NCBI GenBank assembly: GCA_904066235.2
Contig: CAJFCV020000001.1
Location: 4,650,001-4,714,000, forward strand
Source: Bursaphelenchus xylophilus
Lineage: Eukaryota > Nematoda > Chromadorea > Rhabditida > Aphelenchoididae
DNA length: 64,000 nt
Direction of reading: 5' to 3'
In this document: positions 24,584 to 33,668 of the stretch, piece after piece
How positions within the stretch are numbered: the stretch's first letter is position 1
Layout of the letters: each line of letters opens with the position of its first letter
The notes under the pieces: model-generated
Seen by the model: only the letters and a program-made list of their open reading frames with translations
The model's database searches: none
Told to the model about the DNA's origin: nothing
Made by a program: the position numbers and the translations under genes

Positions 24584-25992
24584 ATGCTAAAGTCGGCTTC
24601 TTTTTTCCCTTTGATCTTTTTAATTGTAAATGGTCAATCTGAGCGGACTGTTGGAGGGAAGATACGATGTGAGAATTCGAATCTTTCCGGTAAAAGTATG
24701 CTTGTAAGTCTGTGAAATCGAAGTCTTGAGACTATTGTTTTGAGACCTTTCAATTCACAACTTGGGAATTCCGTGAGTGCAGTGGATTGGATATAATCGA
24801 GAGAATAAAAGGGACCTGTGATATCAGTGTGTTCATGTATTATATTGATCACAGTAAGGGCTCTTACTTATAGATAAACACAGGTTTCTAGATCCCACGG
24901 TAAACCCGGTGACTGGTGAGTTTACCGCCAAATACACTCCCCGTCATGCTGACGCCCCAAGACGCAAGCTTTCAATGTAAGTAGGCAGGGAAACCCTTGA
25001 TAATGACGTATCACATCATTATCAAGGGTCTGGCGGACCTGATCCAGTGGCAAAAAACGTAACATTTTACGAGAGGTATCAGAAATGTGGCAAAATACCT
25101 CTTTAAGTGAAAACAACTTTATTTTGACGGGCGCCGGCTCTTTTTGTGAGGCAAAGGGCGCCCTCTTCAAAACGGACTTTTTTATTGAGTTCTAGAGGGA
25201 GATATTTTGCGACATTTTTGATACTTCCCGGATGCAAAATGGTACGTTTTTTGCCATTGGATCAGACCCGCCACTGTATATCTACGGTCCATTATCTTTA
25301 CAATGGATCATGCAGTACAAAAAATATTATAATATTCGTTACAGGGAGGGTCTGTTGTGGCCACTCTCATTTTGGCCTAAATTTGATTAGATCTTGTTAA
25401 TAGTCCGTCCGGAAAGTCGCCGGACGGAAATCGGCGACATGCACTCCGCGAAAACGAAAGTTCACTTTGCACTGTGCAATTTTTGGCTTTTTGCACTGTG
25501 CAATAGGCTTTTTTGGGCTGTCGCCCGCACCCTGAGTTTTCGTGCACAGTGCATGTCGCCGATTTCCGTCCGGCGACTTTCCGGAAGGACTATGTAATCA
25601 AATTGGTTGGCCAAGAAAAAAATTTTGCTTTCAGTTCTCACGAATGCGATGGTTATTGTCGAGTTCATGAAATTTCGGAGGAGTTTAGTGGAGATGTGAA
25701 GACCGATTATGACATTGTACTGAGCAGCGGCGATCCAGGGGCTTGTAAGTGTACAAAAAAACATTCAAACCTCGGTACCACGACTCGCAAAAAAATATTC
25801 GCTATAGAAAGGTTTTGTTGCATGGAAGTTTATTTTGGCCTAAAATTGAATTTTTAGGCCTTTGAAATTGTTTGTTATAGAGAGGTTGCGTTGTACGGGA
25901 GTTGATTGTATGGAGGTTCCACTGTATTATTTTTAGATGTCAACCAAGGCAAGGAGTCGCTTTATTTCTGCAATGGCAACAAGTATCCTTAA
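24584..25992 (+). CDS. transthyretin-like (TTL) secreted protein, copy 1
   Basis: Five exons (24584-24703, 24745-24853, 24874-24976, 25635-25744, 25937-25992) give 165 aa. A signal peptide (MLKSASFFPLIFLIVNGQS) is followed by VGGKIRCENSNLSGKSML, a TTL-like first strand. The later blocks DPTVNPVTGEFTAKY and KLSISHECDGYC resemble the 'D..G.F' and 'I.H.C..C' segments of nematode TTL proteins; the tail is SLYFCNGNKYP. The exon plan and sequence match copy 2 at 29671-30905, which supports the model. Intron 2 as modelled is only 20 nt (24854-24873). Earlier in-phase donors inside exon 2 (after ATC-A or after ACC-T) would give 46 or about 57 nt instead and drop a few residues. Intron 3 holds two MITEs and a hairpin. 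Exon 2 uses a GAG acceptor. The family call rests on motif resemblance. Confidence 0.7.
24994..25028. repeat. perfect 13-bp hairpin in TTL copy 1 intron 3
   Basis: CCCTTGATAATGA and TCATTATCAAGGG pair perfectly around a 9-nt loop. The hairpin abuts, and seems to replace, the left terminus of the following MITE, so it may be a separate tiny insertion or a rearranged MITE end. Confidence 0.6.
25029..25276. mobile_element. MITE, GATCCAGTGGCAAAAAACG family, copy 1 (left tip altered)
   Basis: A roughly 248-bp inverted-repeat element in TTL copy 1 intron 3. The left side reads GGCGGACCTGATCCAGTGGC then 'aaaaaacgt', and the right side is its reversed counterpart ending CACTG followed by TA. Inner blocks 'tatcagaaatgtggcaaaatacctc' are mirrored by 'gagggagatattttgcgacatttttgata'. 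It codes for nothing. The first few bases of the left end differ from copies 2 and 3. Confidence 0.75.
25403..25590. mobile_element. palindromic MITE, GTCCGGAAAGTCGCC family
   Basis: About 188 bp, strongly palindromic. The left end is GTCCGTCCGGAAAGTCGCCG and the right end is its near-perfect reverse complement; the inverted arms extend for about 45 nt, through 'gacggaaatcggcgacatgcact'. TA flanks both sides (25401-25402, 25591-25592). The centre has a doubled 'gcactgtgcaat' block. Related, more diverged copies lie at 38025-38212 and, with different tips, 33037-33229. Confidence 0.8.
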
Positions 25993-26107
25993 CCTTGCAT
26001 TGCTTACTACATAACTTATAATTCCATTTTGTTTTTCATAAATTCCAATGACATAAATAATTTGTACTTTATTCACCAGGCTTAAGATTACTTTATAAGT
26101 CAACTAG

Positions 26108-27296
26108 CTAATCTAGCGCTCTTGTCTGGTAAAAATGGATCAAATCCGAGACCGATCTAACTCTTCCCGTCTCGTTGTCATCGCTTCTCTGGTCCTCATC
26201 ATTTCTCCTTGAGTTCCTCGAACTGGCCGTTGAATATCCCGATGACTCTGATTTCGCCGAACTCGAACGGCTGATTCCTTCGGCGATGGAGAAGGCGAGC
26301 TTCAGGACTTGGCAGACCTCCGGCTTCTCTTTTCCCGCATGAAATACGAAGCATTTCCGTTGCTGGATGTCATCGTCCACACATTTCGCAAAGAGGCAAA
26401 AGTATTCGTTCAGTTCCTAAATTCAAAAATATTTGAGTGTGAATGGACCAGAGTTTTGAGATTCTAGTCTTTAATAAGTAAAAAATGTGGTTTTTAATGA
26501 CTTACATCTTCGCCTGGAACGATCAATGAGATATCTTCAATCTTGAAACGAAGAATCTTTGGGTTGTTGGAGTCGATGATGAGCACCGATTTGTGGGTCA
26601 CGTTTAGGTCGATTTCTGATTGGATTATGGTCAGTCCTTCATGAACGTCGTCTATGTTCTAAAAATATATTTTATTGAAAGTTCTGTAGCCCCTAGTCCG
26701 CGAAGAACTTACAGTGAGGGCCCTGATCCATTGGCAAAAAACGTATAATTTTGCATCCGGGAAGTATCAAAAATGTGGCAAAAAACCTCCCACTACAATA
26801 AAAAAAACTTGGTTTTGAAATGCGGGTCTTTTCCCTCACAAAAAGGCGCGCCTTTGAAATCGGATTTTTTTCACTTGGAGAGGGAGGTATTTTGCTGCAT
26901 TTTTGATACTTCCTGGATCCAAAATGGTAAATTTTTTGCCAATGGATCAAGTCCCACTGTAAATAGAACATCCCATGCGAGACTCCTTTCTCGCGTTTTG
27001 CGGAAACAACGGCAGTTTTTAAATTTGGGAAGATGAACGTACCGCAGCCCTTTCGCCATTCCCTTTGTGTACTTTATCCACCACTTCTTTAATCAACTTT
27101 TCCCCAATCTTTTTTTGCTCCGAAGTTTCTTCCGAATAAAACGAACTCTCCACTGACACACTTCCCAACAACTAAACGTTTATTAGATTACATTTCCAAG
27201 CTTTTTAAGCCCTACCTCAATGGCAAAGGTGACTCCCGTATTGTAAAGTTGAGAAATCGAATCTCTTATAGCCTCGGACGAAGAAGCGCGGTCCAT
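26108..27296 (-). CDS. phosphotyrosine-binding (PTB/PID) domain protein
   Basis: Four exons on the minus strand (27296-27216, 27171-27043, 26658-26506, 26416-26108) give 223 aa. Residues of about 20-175 follow a PTB fold: GVTFAIELLGSVSVE as the first strand after the helix lead-in, EKLIKEVVDKV as the inserted helix, SVLIIDSNNPKILRFKIEDI as central strands, CLFAKCVDD, then KCFVFHAGKEKPEVCQVLKL as the last strand and C-terminal helix. The order resembles Shc- or Dab-type adaptors, but no SH2 or other domain is present. The tail is Ser-rich (SSSAKSESSGYSTASSRNSR) and ends VSDLIHFYQTRALD. Likely a cytosolic adaptor. Intron 2 carries a MITE (26712-26959). Confidence 0.85.
26712..26959. mobile_element. 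MITE, GATCCAGTGGCAAAAAACG family, copy 2
   Basis: A 248-bp element in intron 2 of the PTB gene. It starts CAGTGAGGGCCCTGATCCA and ends in the reversed equivalent, GGATCAAGTCCCACTG. TA lies on both sides (26710-26711, 26960-26961). Inner arms with 'ttttgcatccgggaagtatc' are mirrored. Non-coding. Confidence 0.82.
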
Positions 27297-28044
27297 CGCA
27301 TTTCTTTTTAGCAAATTTCTTCATAAAAAGGTGTAAAACGAAAGTTTACAGTAAAGGCGGGAGAGGGAGGATTCTATTTTATCTGTTTATTACCAAAAAG
27401 GAACAGGAGGAAAACAGAAAAGTAGAGACGGCGGAGAAAAGGCAGAAAGTGTTGCAAAGAGAGAAATTTCATATGTTTGTGTCATATTGCGCAAATACAG
27501 TAGCCAGACAGGAAGTCGTGTTTTTTGCCTGTTCTTCCGCGAAAATTACTAACGCACAACCCTCGTATAAATAATCATTAGATCTTGTGTGAAGAGATTT
27601 TTTTTAAGAGTTGAAATATGGTCTATTAGGTCGTCCAGAAAGTTCGTTCGTTTTTTTCATTGCTTTGTTTTACAAGGATTGTTTGTTTTTTGGCAATGTT
27701 TGGAGAAACTGCGCCCGTTTTGAAGTAAATCTTCGCCCCAAATTTTCAGCATTCTTCCCAAATTGTCACTTTTTTAAATAATCCATTCTTCGGTAAATCA
27801 AAAATGTAAATCATTTGAATTTCGAATTTCGAAACCCGAATTGGGACGACTTCTGAGTTTTAATCCATTAAAGTTATTTGTAAACGAATACGTCGTAGCA
27901 ACCTACTTTTTTAAAGGTAATTTGCATTATAAAAGAATACCACCTGTTCGTTGTTTGAACGGCTAATTCTTGGCATGAATGTCTCGTTGAAAGTTACGAG
28001 AACCAAACTTTTTTAACATCTTTTTTATTTGGCTTCATAATGTC

Positions 28045-29432
28045 ATGGGTGTGCTGTTAAATGAGGATGAGTTGCCAACGCCGCAAATGTTAGCGGCCTA
28101 CCGAACTTTTGAATATGTCGCTTATGTGGTTAGTTTGATCATATTGGTCATAACTGTGGCTACTATACTGTGTAAGTCGCAAGATGACCAATAAAAAGAT
28201 GATTTTTGTCAGCAAGTTCGCAAGCTGTTGGACAATATCGATGGTACCTGCTGCATGGGCTGGCATGGTGAGTTTTTTCAAAAAAATACTACATAAGAGG
28301 GTCAAGATTTAATCAAAATTTTCAAATTTTGCTCGATCTATTCGCAGTTAATTCCAGGTTATTTGTATTCGACACTTTTGGCACTCTTATTGGAGCAGTG
28401 ACTCTCTTCCCAGTTCCCTGTTACTATGGCATAAATGCCGCCGCAAGTATTGTTGGGACTAAACAAATTGTCTACTTCTTTATTGGAGTCGGCAGTATCA
28501 TTGGCAAAGTCTCGGCACTGGTTTGGCAATTTGAATTTCGATATTATCAAGCTCAGCCGAGCACTTCTCGTTACCGGCATATCTGCGGTTTGTATTCGGA
28601 GAAAACATGGGTCGTCTTTCGAGTTTGTCTATTGTCTTCATTCATCGCCGTTGTCATTGTGAGTATTTTTTTAGCGGAAGAGATGAAAACGTACCAATTT
28701 TTATAAATGAAACTTGGCAAAAATTTGCAAGAAAATTTTTAGCGATAGATTTGCTATTTTTAGAAAATCTTAACCTCAATTAATGCCAAGTTTTGTCAAA
28801 ATCAGCGCTTCAAACTCTGAACACTCCCTCCCTAACTTCTCTTTTCCCTCTTCCAGGCCCCGCTCGCCATTTCTTTTCCGGATCAAGAAAAGCAACGGCA
28901 ATTCCTGATCTCCTTGGACCCAGTGATCGCCAAGATCATCGCCCAGCATCCCGGGATGATGTGTTTTTCCACTGGCACCAATTCCAACAGTGTTATCATC
29001 ATCCCCTTCATCCTGGCGCTCCTACTTCCTTGGGTCGGTGGCTATGCAACGTATTTGATTTACGCCGCAATCCGGAAACAACAGTTAACAACGAAGACGC
29101 GGCGACTTCAGATGATGTTGTTCTGGTCGTTGTTCGCTCAATTGGCCGCACTTTTTTTGTTGGTCCTAGTGCCAGCTACTGTTTATCTTGGCGGGCCTTT
29201 ATTTGGCTTCAGGAATTTGCCCAGGATTTCGATTTTTTGCTTTTATCCAATTCTACTTCACACTGCTACGGATTGTGCCTTAATTCTGTATTTTATTACG
29301 CCTTATCGGCGCAAATTGATGAACAAATTCCGTGCCTTAGGGAACTACGCTCATCTGGTGGAGAGCTCGTCCATTCAAAATGTGAAAGTGTCTCCGAGCA
29401 GAAACGGGAGCTTTGCCATTCCGCGAGAGTAA
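28045..29432 (+). CDS. seven-transmembrane chemoreceptor, srh-type
   Basis: Four exons (28045-28171, 28213-28267, 28358-28658, 28857-29432) close in phase to 352 aa, a normal length for nematode serpentine receptors. TM1 is YVAYVVSLIILVITVATIL. QYRWYLLHGLAWLFVFDTFG is the 'Y.WYLL....D' signature of the Srh/Sri group. GVGSIIGKVSALVWQFEFRY matches the 'fenRYY' motif after TM3. TM5 is VIIIPFILALLLPWVGGYAT. KTRRLQMMLFWSLFAQLAAL is the pre-TM6 signature, and PYRRKL ends TM7. Expected role: ligand detection at chemosensory neuron cilia. Within exon 4 another frame stays open for 262 codons, but it is only a shadow. The gene is divergent from the PTB gene. Confidence 0.88.
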
Positions 29433-29670
29433 AATCAAGGTGGATCGAAAAAAAATTTCGAATGAAAATCAAAGAAAATCTTGAAAAAATAAAAAAAATT
29501 CAGTTGCTCAGACCTTTGCTATGTCTGAAGACGTCTACGACGCCTCTCTGTTCGGCTTCCCGGAGCGATGTTGACTCATAATTGTCTCATATTTGGATCC
29601 GTTTCCTTTTCGCAGAGTCTTCAGTTCAACAAACAAAACTAAAGAAATTATTGAACGTTTATTCAATTTG

Positions 29671-30905
29671 ATGGAAGTTTTTCATTTATTTGTATTTACT
29701 CTATCTTGGGTTTATCCTGTGCTTGCCAATAAAGGCTCAATAGTGAAGAAATTCGAGGGCACTGTAAGATGTAAGAGCGATGGAGATCTCAATGGGAAAG
29801 GTCGATTGGTAAGCAGTATGAAACTGACAAGGAAAGTGCACCAAGTGTTCCAACTCCGACACGGATTTTGCTCGGATTTTCTTCAAATTTTGAACATAAA
29901 ATGAGCCTAGGCCACACATTAATTCCTGAAAATCTCAGATCGCGTATTGCACGGTAATATAGGAGATACGGGACTCTCCCTCGACCGGAGTACTCGCCAG
30001 GCATGTCTCATACAGATTGCTACTTTTCCAAGAATGTAATGGGTTGCATCCGTGGTAGGGACTTTATCAATCAAGACCCTGTTGAATGGGCCTTCAAAAG
30101 TTTCATCGGCTCTAGAAGCCGGGGTTTCGTAGCGACTGGCAAAAAAATGCTTTCAACGCGTTGAAATAAGTGTGTTATAACAGATGGAGATTATTTTGAT
30201 AAAAAATATCATCGTTATTACGGTAAATTTCTTTGTACAAAAATTTCTTTGAAGAACGACATTACTTGTTGGACAACCTAATAGAACGTAAAATGAAGAG
30301 AGTTTAGAGCGAAACCGCAAAAAATTCTCAATTTTTGCTTACTTTTCACCAAAACCCCTGTGATACAAAAAAAATTTCAGACTTTTTTGGTGACGATTCT
30401 CGATTATAAACCATGGTAAGCCCAAGGATTACCAGTTATGATCGTATCGGATTTACAGTCGGAGTTTAGAAATATGGGACAGGATCACCGGGAAATGCGC
30501 TAATTATGTTTATCAAAACCAATTTGTTTACGGTAACACCGCTCTCGAAAAAGACCTTCTTCAGAGCCAAAAGTTGATGTGCAAACTGGACGATTCGTAG
30601 CCAGCTACAATGCCGTCAAGGACAACGCCGAGGTTAAGGGAATATTAATGTGAGAACACCATATTTGGGCTCAAATCTCCAACATTTTATATTGCATTTT
30701 CAGCTCACACGAGTGCAATAATTACTGTTTAGTTCACAATGTAACAAATTTTGGGAATCTCGACAATATGCAGATTACGTTGGGGGATGAAGAGAGCGGC
30801 GATAAACCTGCTTACAGTAAGATAAATTGAATCGTAATTGAAGAAAAATGCGTTTCAGGTTTTCGAAATGAAGGCCTCTACTTTTGCAATGGAGAAAAAT
30901 ATTAG
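29671..30905 (+). CDS. transthyretin-like (TTL) secreted protein, copy 2, stop codon supplied by a mariner insertion
   Basis: Six exons (29671-29808, 30381-30415, 30459-30532, 30565-30649, 30704-30816, 30859-30905) give 163 aa. The signal peptide is MEVFHLFVFTLSWVYPVLA; TVRCKSDGDLNGKGRL, TFLVTILDY, LEIWDRITGKC, KVDVQTGRFVASY, SHECNNYC and GLYFCNGEKY align with copy 1 exon by exon. Intron 4 as modelled is only 32 nt. The TAG stop at 30903-30905 lies inside the left inverted repeat of the mariner at 30902. Joining across the element at the TA shows that the pre-insertion frame would have continued for only about four more codons before a stop, so nearly the whole protein survives. A truncated mariner sits in intron 1. 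Confidence 0.7.
29920..30281 (+). mobile_element. mariner-family transposon copy 3, 5'-truncated remnant
   Basis: Only the 3' part remains, ending GGACAACCTAA before TA at 30282-30283. In the + direction it keeps decayed transposase C-terminal sequence: YSPGMSHTDCY, matching the conserved YSPDLAPSDY block of mariner transposases, then [12 protein letters not shown], and a terminal NKCVITDGDYFD before the stop. An internal stop lies before NKC. The left boundary is not clear. It sits in intron 1 of TTL copy 2. Confidence 0.75.
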
Positions 30906-32151
30906 GTTGTCCCATAAATAGTGTCCCTCTTCCGAATATTTCCTTAAACTACAAAATTTACCGCAGTAACAGCGATCTATTTAATCAAAATGATTATCAT
31001 CTGTTTGAGCAGGCCTAGTTGAATGTACCAAGAGCTTTTTTATGCCGGTAGCTTCAAAACTCCGGATTCTGGAGCCGATGAAACTTTCAAAGGCCTTTTG
31101 AAAGGTGTCTTAATTGACGAATTCCCTACCACGGATGAAACGTGGTAGATCCTTGAACAGGTGGTAATCTGTACAGGCTACGTTTGACGAATACGCCTAA
31201 TGGGGGAGAGTCTCGTATCTCTGTTAATTTGGATTCCGGAGGGTCATTTTTGCAACGTGAGGTTGCGCGTCCCCGCCAAGAACTTTCGGACTTCTGCAGT
31301 GTATTGCTGAAGGCAGATTGTGCCACAAATTGTCCATGTAGGTACAGTAGAGGATGCTATTTACTGTTTGCCTAGGTTCTAGGGATTTGTACTGTGCGAA
31401 GATAACGTTGCGCCATCAAAAAGTGGTCGTGACCGTCTTCTAGTGGAACTCAGAATTTGGGAAGTGCTGTGGTAGTACTCCGGGGTGCTTCATTGACCAA
31501 ATCTTGTCTAGGTGTCGTAGTTAATCCACTTTTCACCATAAGCCATGATACGATCGAGGAAATCTGGATGTTCGGTTCGGAAAAGCAAAAAACCCGGTGC
31601 CTTCATTCTGGGCTTTGGTCCACTAATATGGGAAGAATTTGTCCAGCTTTTTCTTGAAACTATTGACATCGAACTGTTAACCGTTGATAATTATGATACC
31701 ACCACGATCCCAGAAAGGCGTCGAATGTTGATTTCATGATTTTTATCTACCAATGACCTCAGGGTAAATTCGCAAAGCTGAAAGGACGCACTTTCTCTTA
31801 GGGGTCCCCGCGGCCAGGTCGAATTTTTTAAAACCATCGTTTCACCGTTACCGGACTCACAGCATACTCACTGAACATGATGTTGATATTTCGTGTAGCT
31901 TCTGGAACGTTAGCACCCTGTTTTTGCTCACACAAGTTGATGGCGCGGATCTACCTTTTTTCCACAATTTTGAATTGGCGCTAAATTACTGTAATTCCTT
32001 CCAAATATGGTATGCGATACATTAAACGAAAGCCTGAGATCACAGCTACAAAATGGTGGTAACACTGCAAAATTTGGCTGGTGCTTACGTTTTTTATAGA
32101 CGTTTGATTTTGCCCCTCTCGAAGAGGGACACTATTTATGGGACAACCTAA
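30902..32151 (-). mobile_element. mariner-family transposon copy 2 (degenerate), at the 3' end of TTL copy 2
   Basis: A 1250-bp element with ends TTAGGTTGTCCCATAAATAG and its reverse complement, flanked by TA (30900-30901, 32152-32153). The two ends match over at least 28 nt. The transposase reads on the - strand; its C-terminus includes FESFIGSRIRSFEATGIKKL and ends DDNHFD. Frameshifts and stops break the rest. Its left tip provides the stop codon of the upstream TTL gene. Confidence 0.85.
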
Positions 32152-32284
32152 TACAATGTTAGTGCAAATTGATGAACGAAGCGGGTGAAGTTTCATGAAA
32201 AAAACATTATTTTCGAGGAAATAAATATGAATTTTGATTTGAAAACTTACTGAAAAGTTTTTTGTGAAGAGTAAAATCCTTCTA

Positions 32285-32467
32285 CAGTGACTTAATCCAG
32301 TTACAAAAAACGTGCCATTTTGCATCCGGGAAATACCAAAAAGTGTAGCAAAATACCTCTTCAAAACGGAGTTTTTATAGTTACAAAGGGAGGCATTTTG
32401 CCACATTTTTGATACTTCCCGGATGTAAAATGGTACGTCTTTTGCCACTGGATCAGGTCCGTCGCTG
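32285..32467. mobile_element. MITE, GATCCAGTGGCAAAAAACG family, copy 3
   Basis: 183 bp, TA-flanked (32283-32284, 32468-32469). The left arm CAGTGACTTAATCCAGTTAC is followed by 'aaaaaacgtgccattttgcatccggg' and is mirrored by the right arm ending GTCGCTG. It is the shortest of the three copies, with a reduced centre. Non-coding. Confidence 0.8.
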
Positions 32468-32484
32468 TATAAAAATAAAATTTT

Positions 32485-32662
32485 TCCAAGTTTTTCTCTT
32501 TCTCTCTCTTCATTTTGTGAACTCTCTCGTCGCCAAAGATCGTTGAATATCTCAGCTGCTCTTACAAAGTGCGACCTATAATTTGGAGGAATTTATTTGT
32601 GGTCTAAACCTAACGTTTCTGCAAAATTTAAAGAAAATCTGAGCATCTCAGTTTGAGAAATC
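32485..32662. repeat. fragment of the 11845-12291 MITE family
   Basis: The right half only, with 'gaactctctcgtcgcc', 'gcgacctataattt' and the terminal-type block 'aaagaaaatctgagcatctcag'. The left half is absent. Confidence 0.5.
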
Positions 32663-33036
32663 TTTGTTTATAAACACATAGATTTTTATTCATTTTCAAT
32701 TTCTAATTTGTTCACCACATGTCTGAAACCCTCAGAAATGTAATATTTCGTATTTTTCTATCAAGAAAACCCGAGATTTTCCATCCAAAGTCCAAAACCT
32801 GACGTAGTTTGTCGCCACGCTCGGGACACGCTCAGAAATTCATAAATTCATGTGCGAAACAATCGAAAAACAGCTGGATTTGAGTTTGATTGGCGGCCAA
32901 AAACAGGTCTTATCCCCAAAAACAAAACAAAATTTTTATCCAAAAGTACACCAAATTACCGAGCGACCGCAACGAATTTATTTTTTTACATTCCCGCACA
33001 TTGACGCAATTTCGTTTAAATTTGTACATAAAAGTA

Positions 33037-33229
33037 CTAGTCGCGGAAAAAAGTCCTGGGATTTTTCTGCGACTCTGCACTGTGCATGAACCCGAAAAGT
33101 GCTTTTGCACAGTGCAATTTTGTTGATTTTGCCTTATTGTCGCGCGCGATTCCCGCGACAAATCAACTTTTCGGAGCGCGACGGAATTTGGGGGCGCGAG
33201 AAAATCCCAGGACTTTTTTCCGCGACTAG
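33037..33229. mobile_element. palindromic MITE, CTAGTCGCGG type
   Basis: 193 bp with inverted ends CTAGTCGCGGAAAAAAGTCC and the matching reverse complement; the arms extend through 'tgggattttt'. It is flanked by TA (33035-33036, 33230-33231). The centre carries 'gcactgtgca' and 'gcacagtgcaat' blocks like those of the 25403-25590 element, so the two families may be related. It lies 44 bp upstream of the possible gene at 33273. Confidence 0.8.
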
Positions 33230-33272
33230 TACCACCTTTTTCGGCGATTACTCGACCGGAAACCGAACAGTG

Positions 33273-33668
33273 ATGTTTAATTTTGGCAAAATATTTATTT
33301 TCGCTCAATTATGGGCATGTCAAGCGTGGCCTGACATTATAATCGGCCTTATTTCGAGGCGAATCACTTTGATTTGAGACTTATTTCCGGAATTTCCGGC
33401 ATAAATATAATGCGGAGCAATTGTCGTGTCAAATTGGAAGTTGATTTCGGTCCGATTAATGTGGTTCCGGGACCACAATTGGACGGGTGGTTTTGGTGCG
33501 CCCACTCGCTTCGGAATACCGATCTTCCGGAAGGTAAAACATTCTAAATTGGTGGGGGATGACCGGAAAAATTTTGCAGAGAAACAACTCTCGTGTTCAG
33601 TTTTATGGAAAGCGAGGGGTTGCCCTTTTACCCCTAGGGGTTTTTACACACCAACCCAATCTCTCTAA
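33273..33668 (+). pseudogene. possible small secreted Cys-containing protein, apparently frameshifted
   Basis: From the ATG at 33273 a hydrophobic leader (MFNFGKIFIFAQLWACQAWP) reads like a signal peptide but soon stops. In a different frame, open from 33335 to a donor at 33533, the sequence reads HYNRPYFEANHFDLRL, NCRVKLEVDFGPINVV, GPQLDGWFWCAHS and TDLPE. A 46-nt intron (33534-33579) joins it in phase to an exon ending 33668 (KQLSCSVLWKARGCPF). No splice combination links the leader to this frame, so a one-base indel or a missed exon is needed. I do not recognise the family; the architecture (leader, four later cysteines, beta-rich) is like a small secreted protein. It could be chance. Confidence 0.35.

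Noticed and set aside
28793..29581. 262-codon + strand open frame
   Set aside because: It overlaps exon 4 of the srh-type receptor in another frame; the receptor frame carries the transmembrane pattern and splices in phase.
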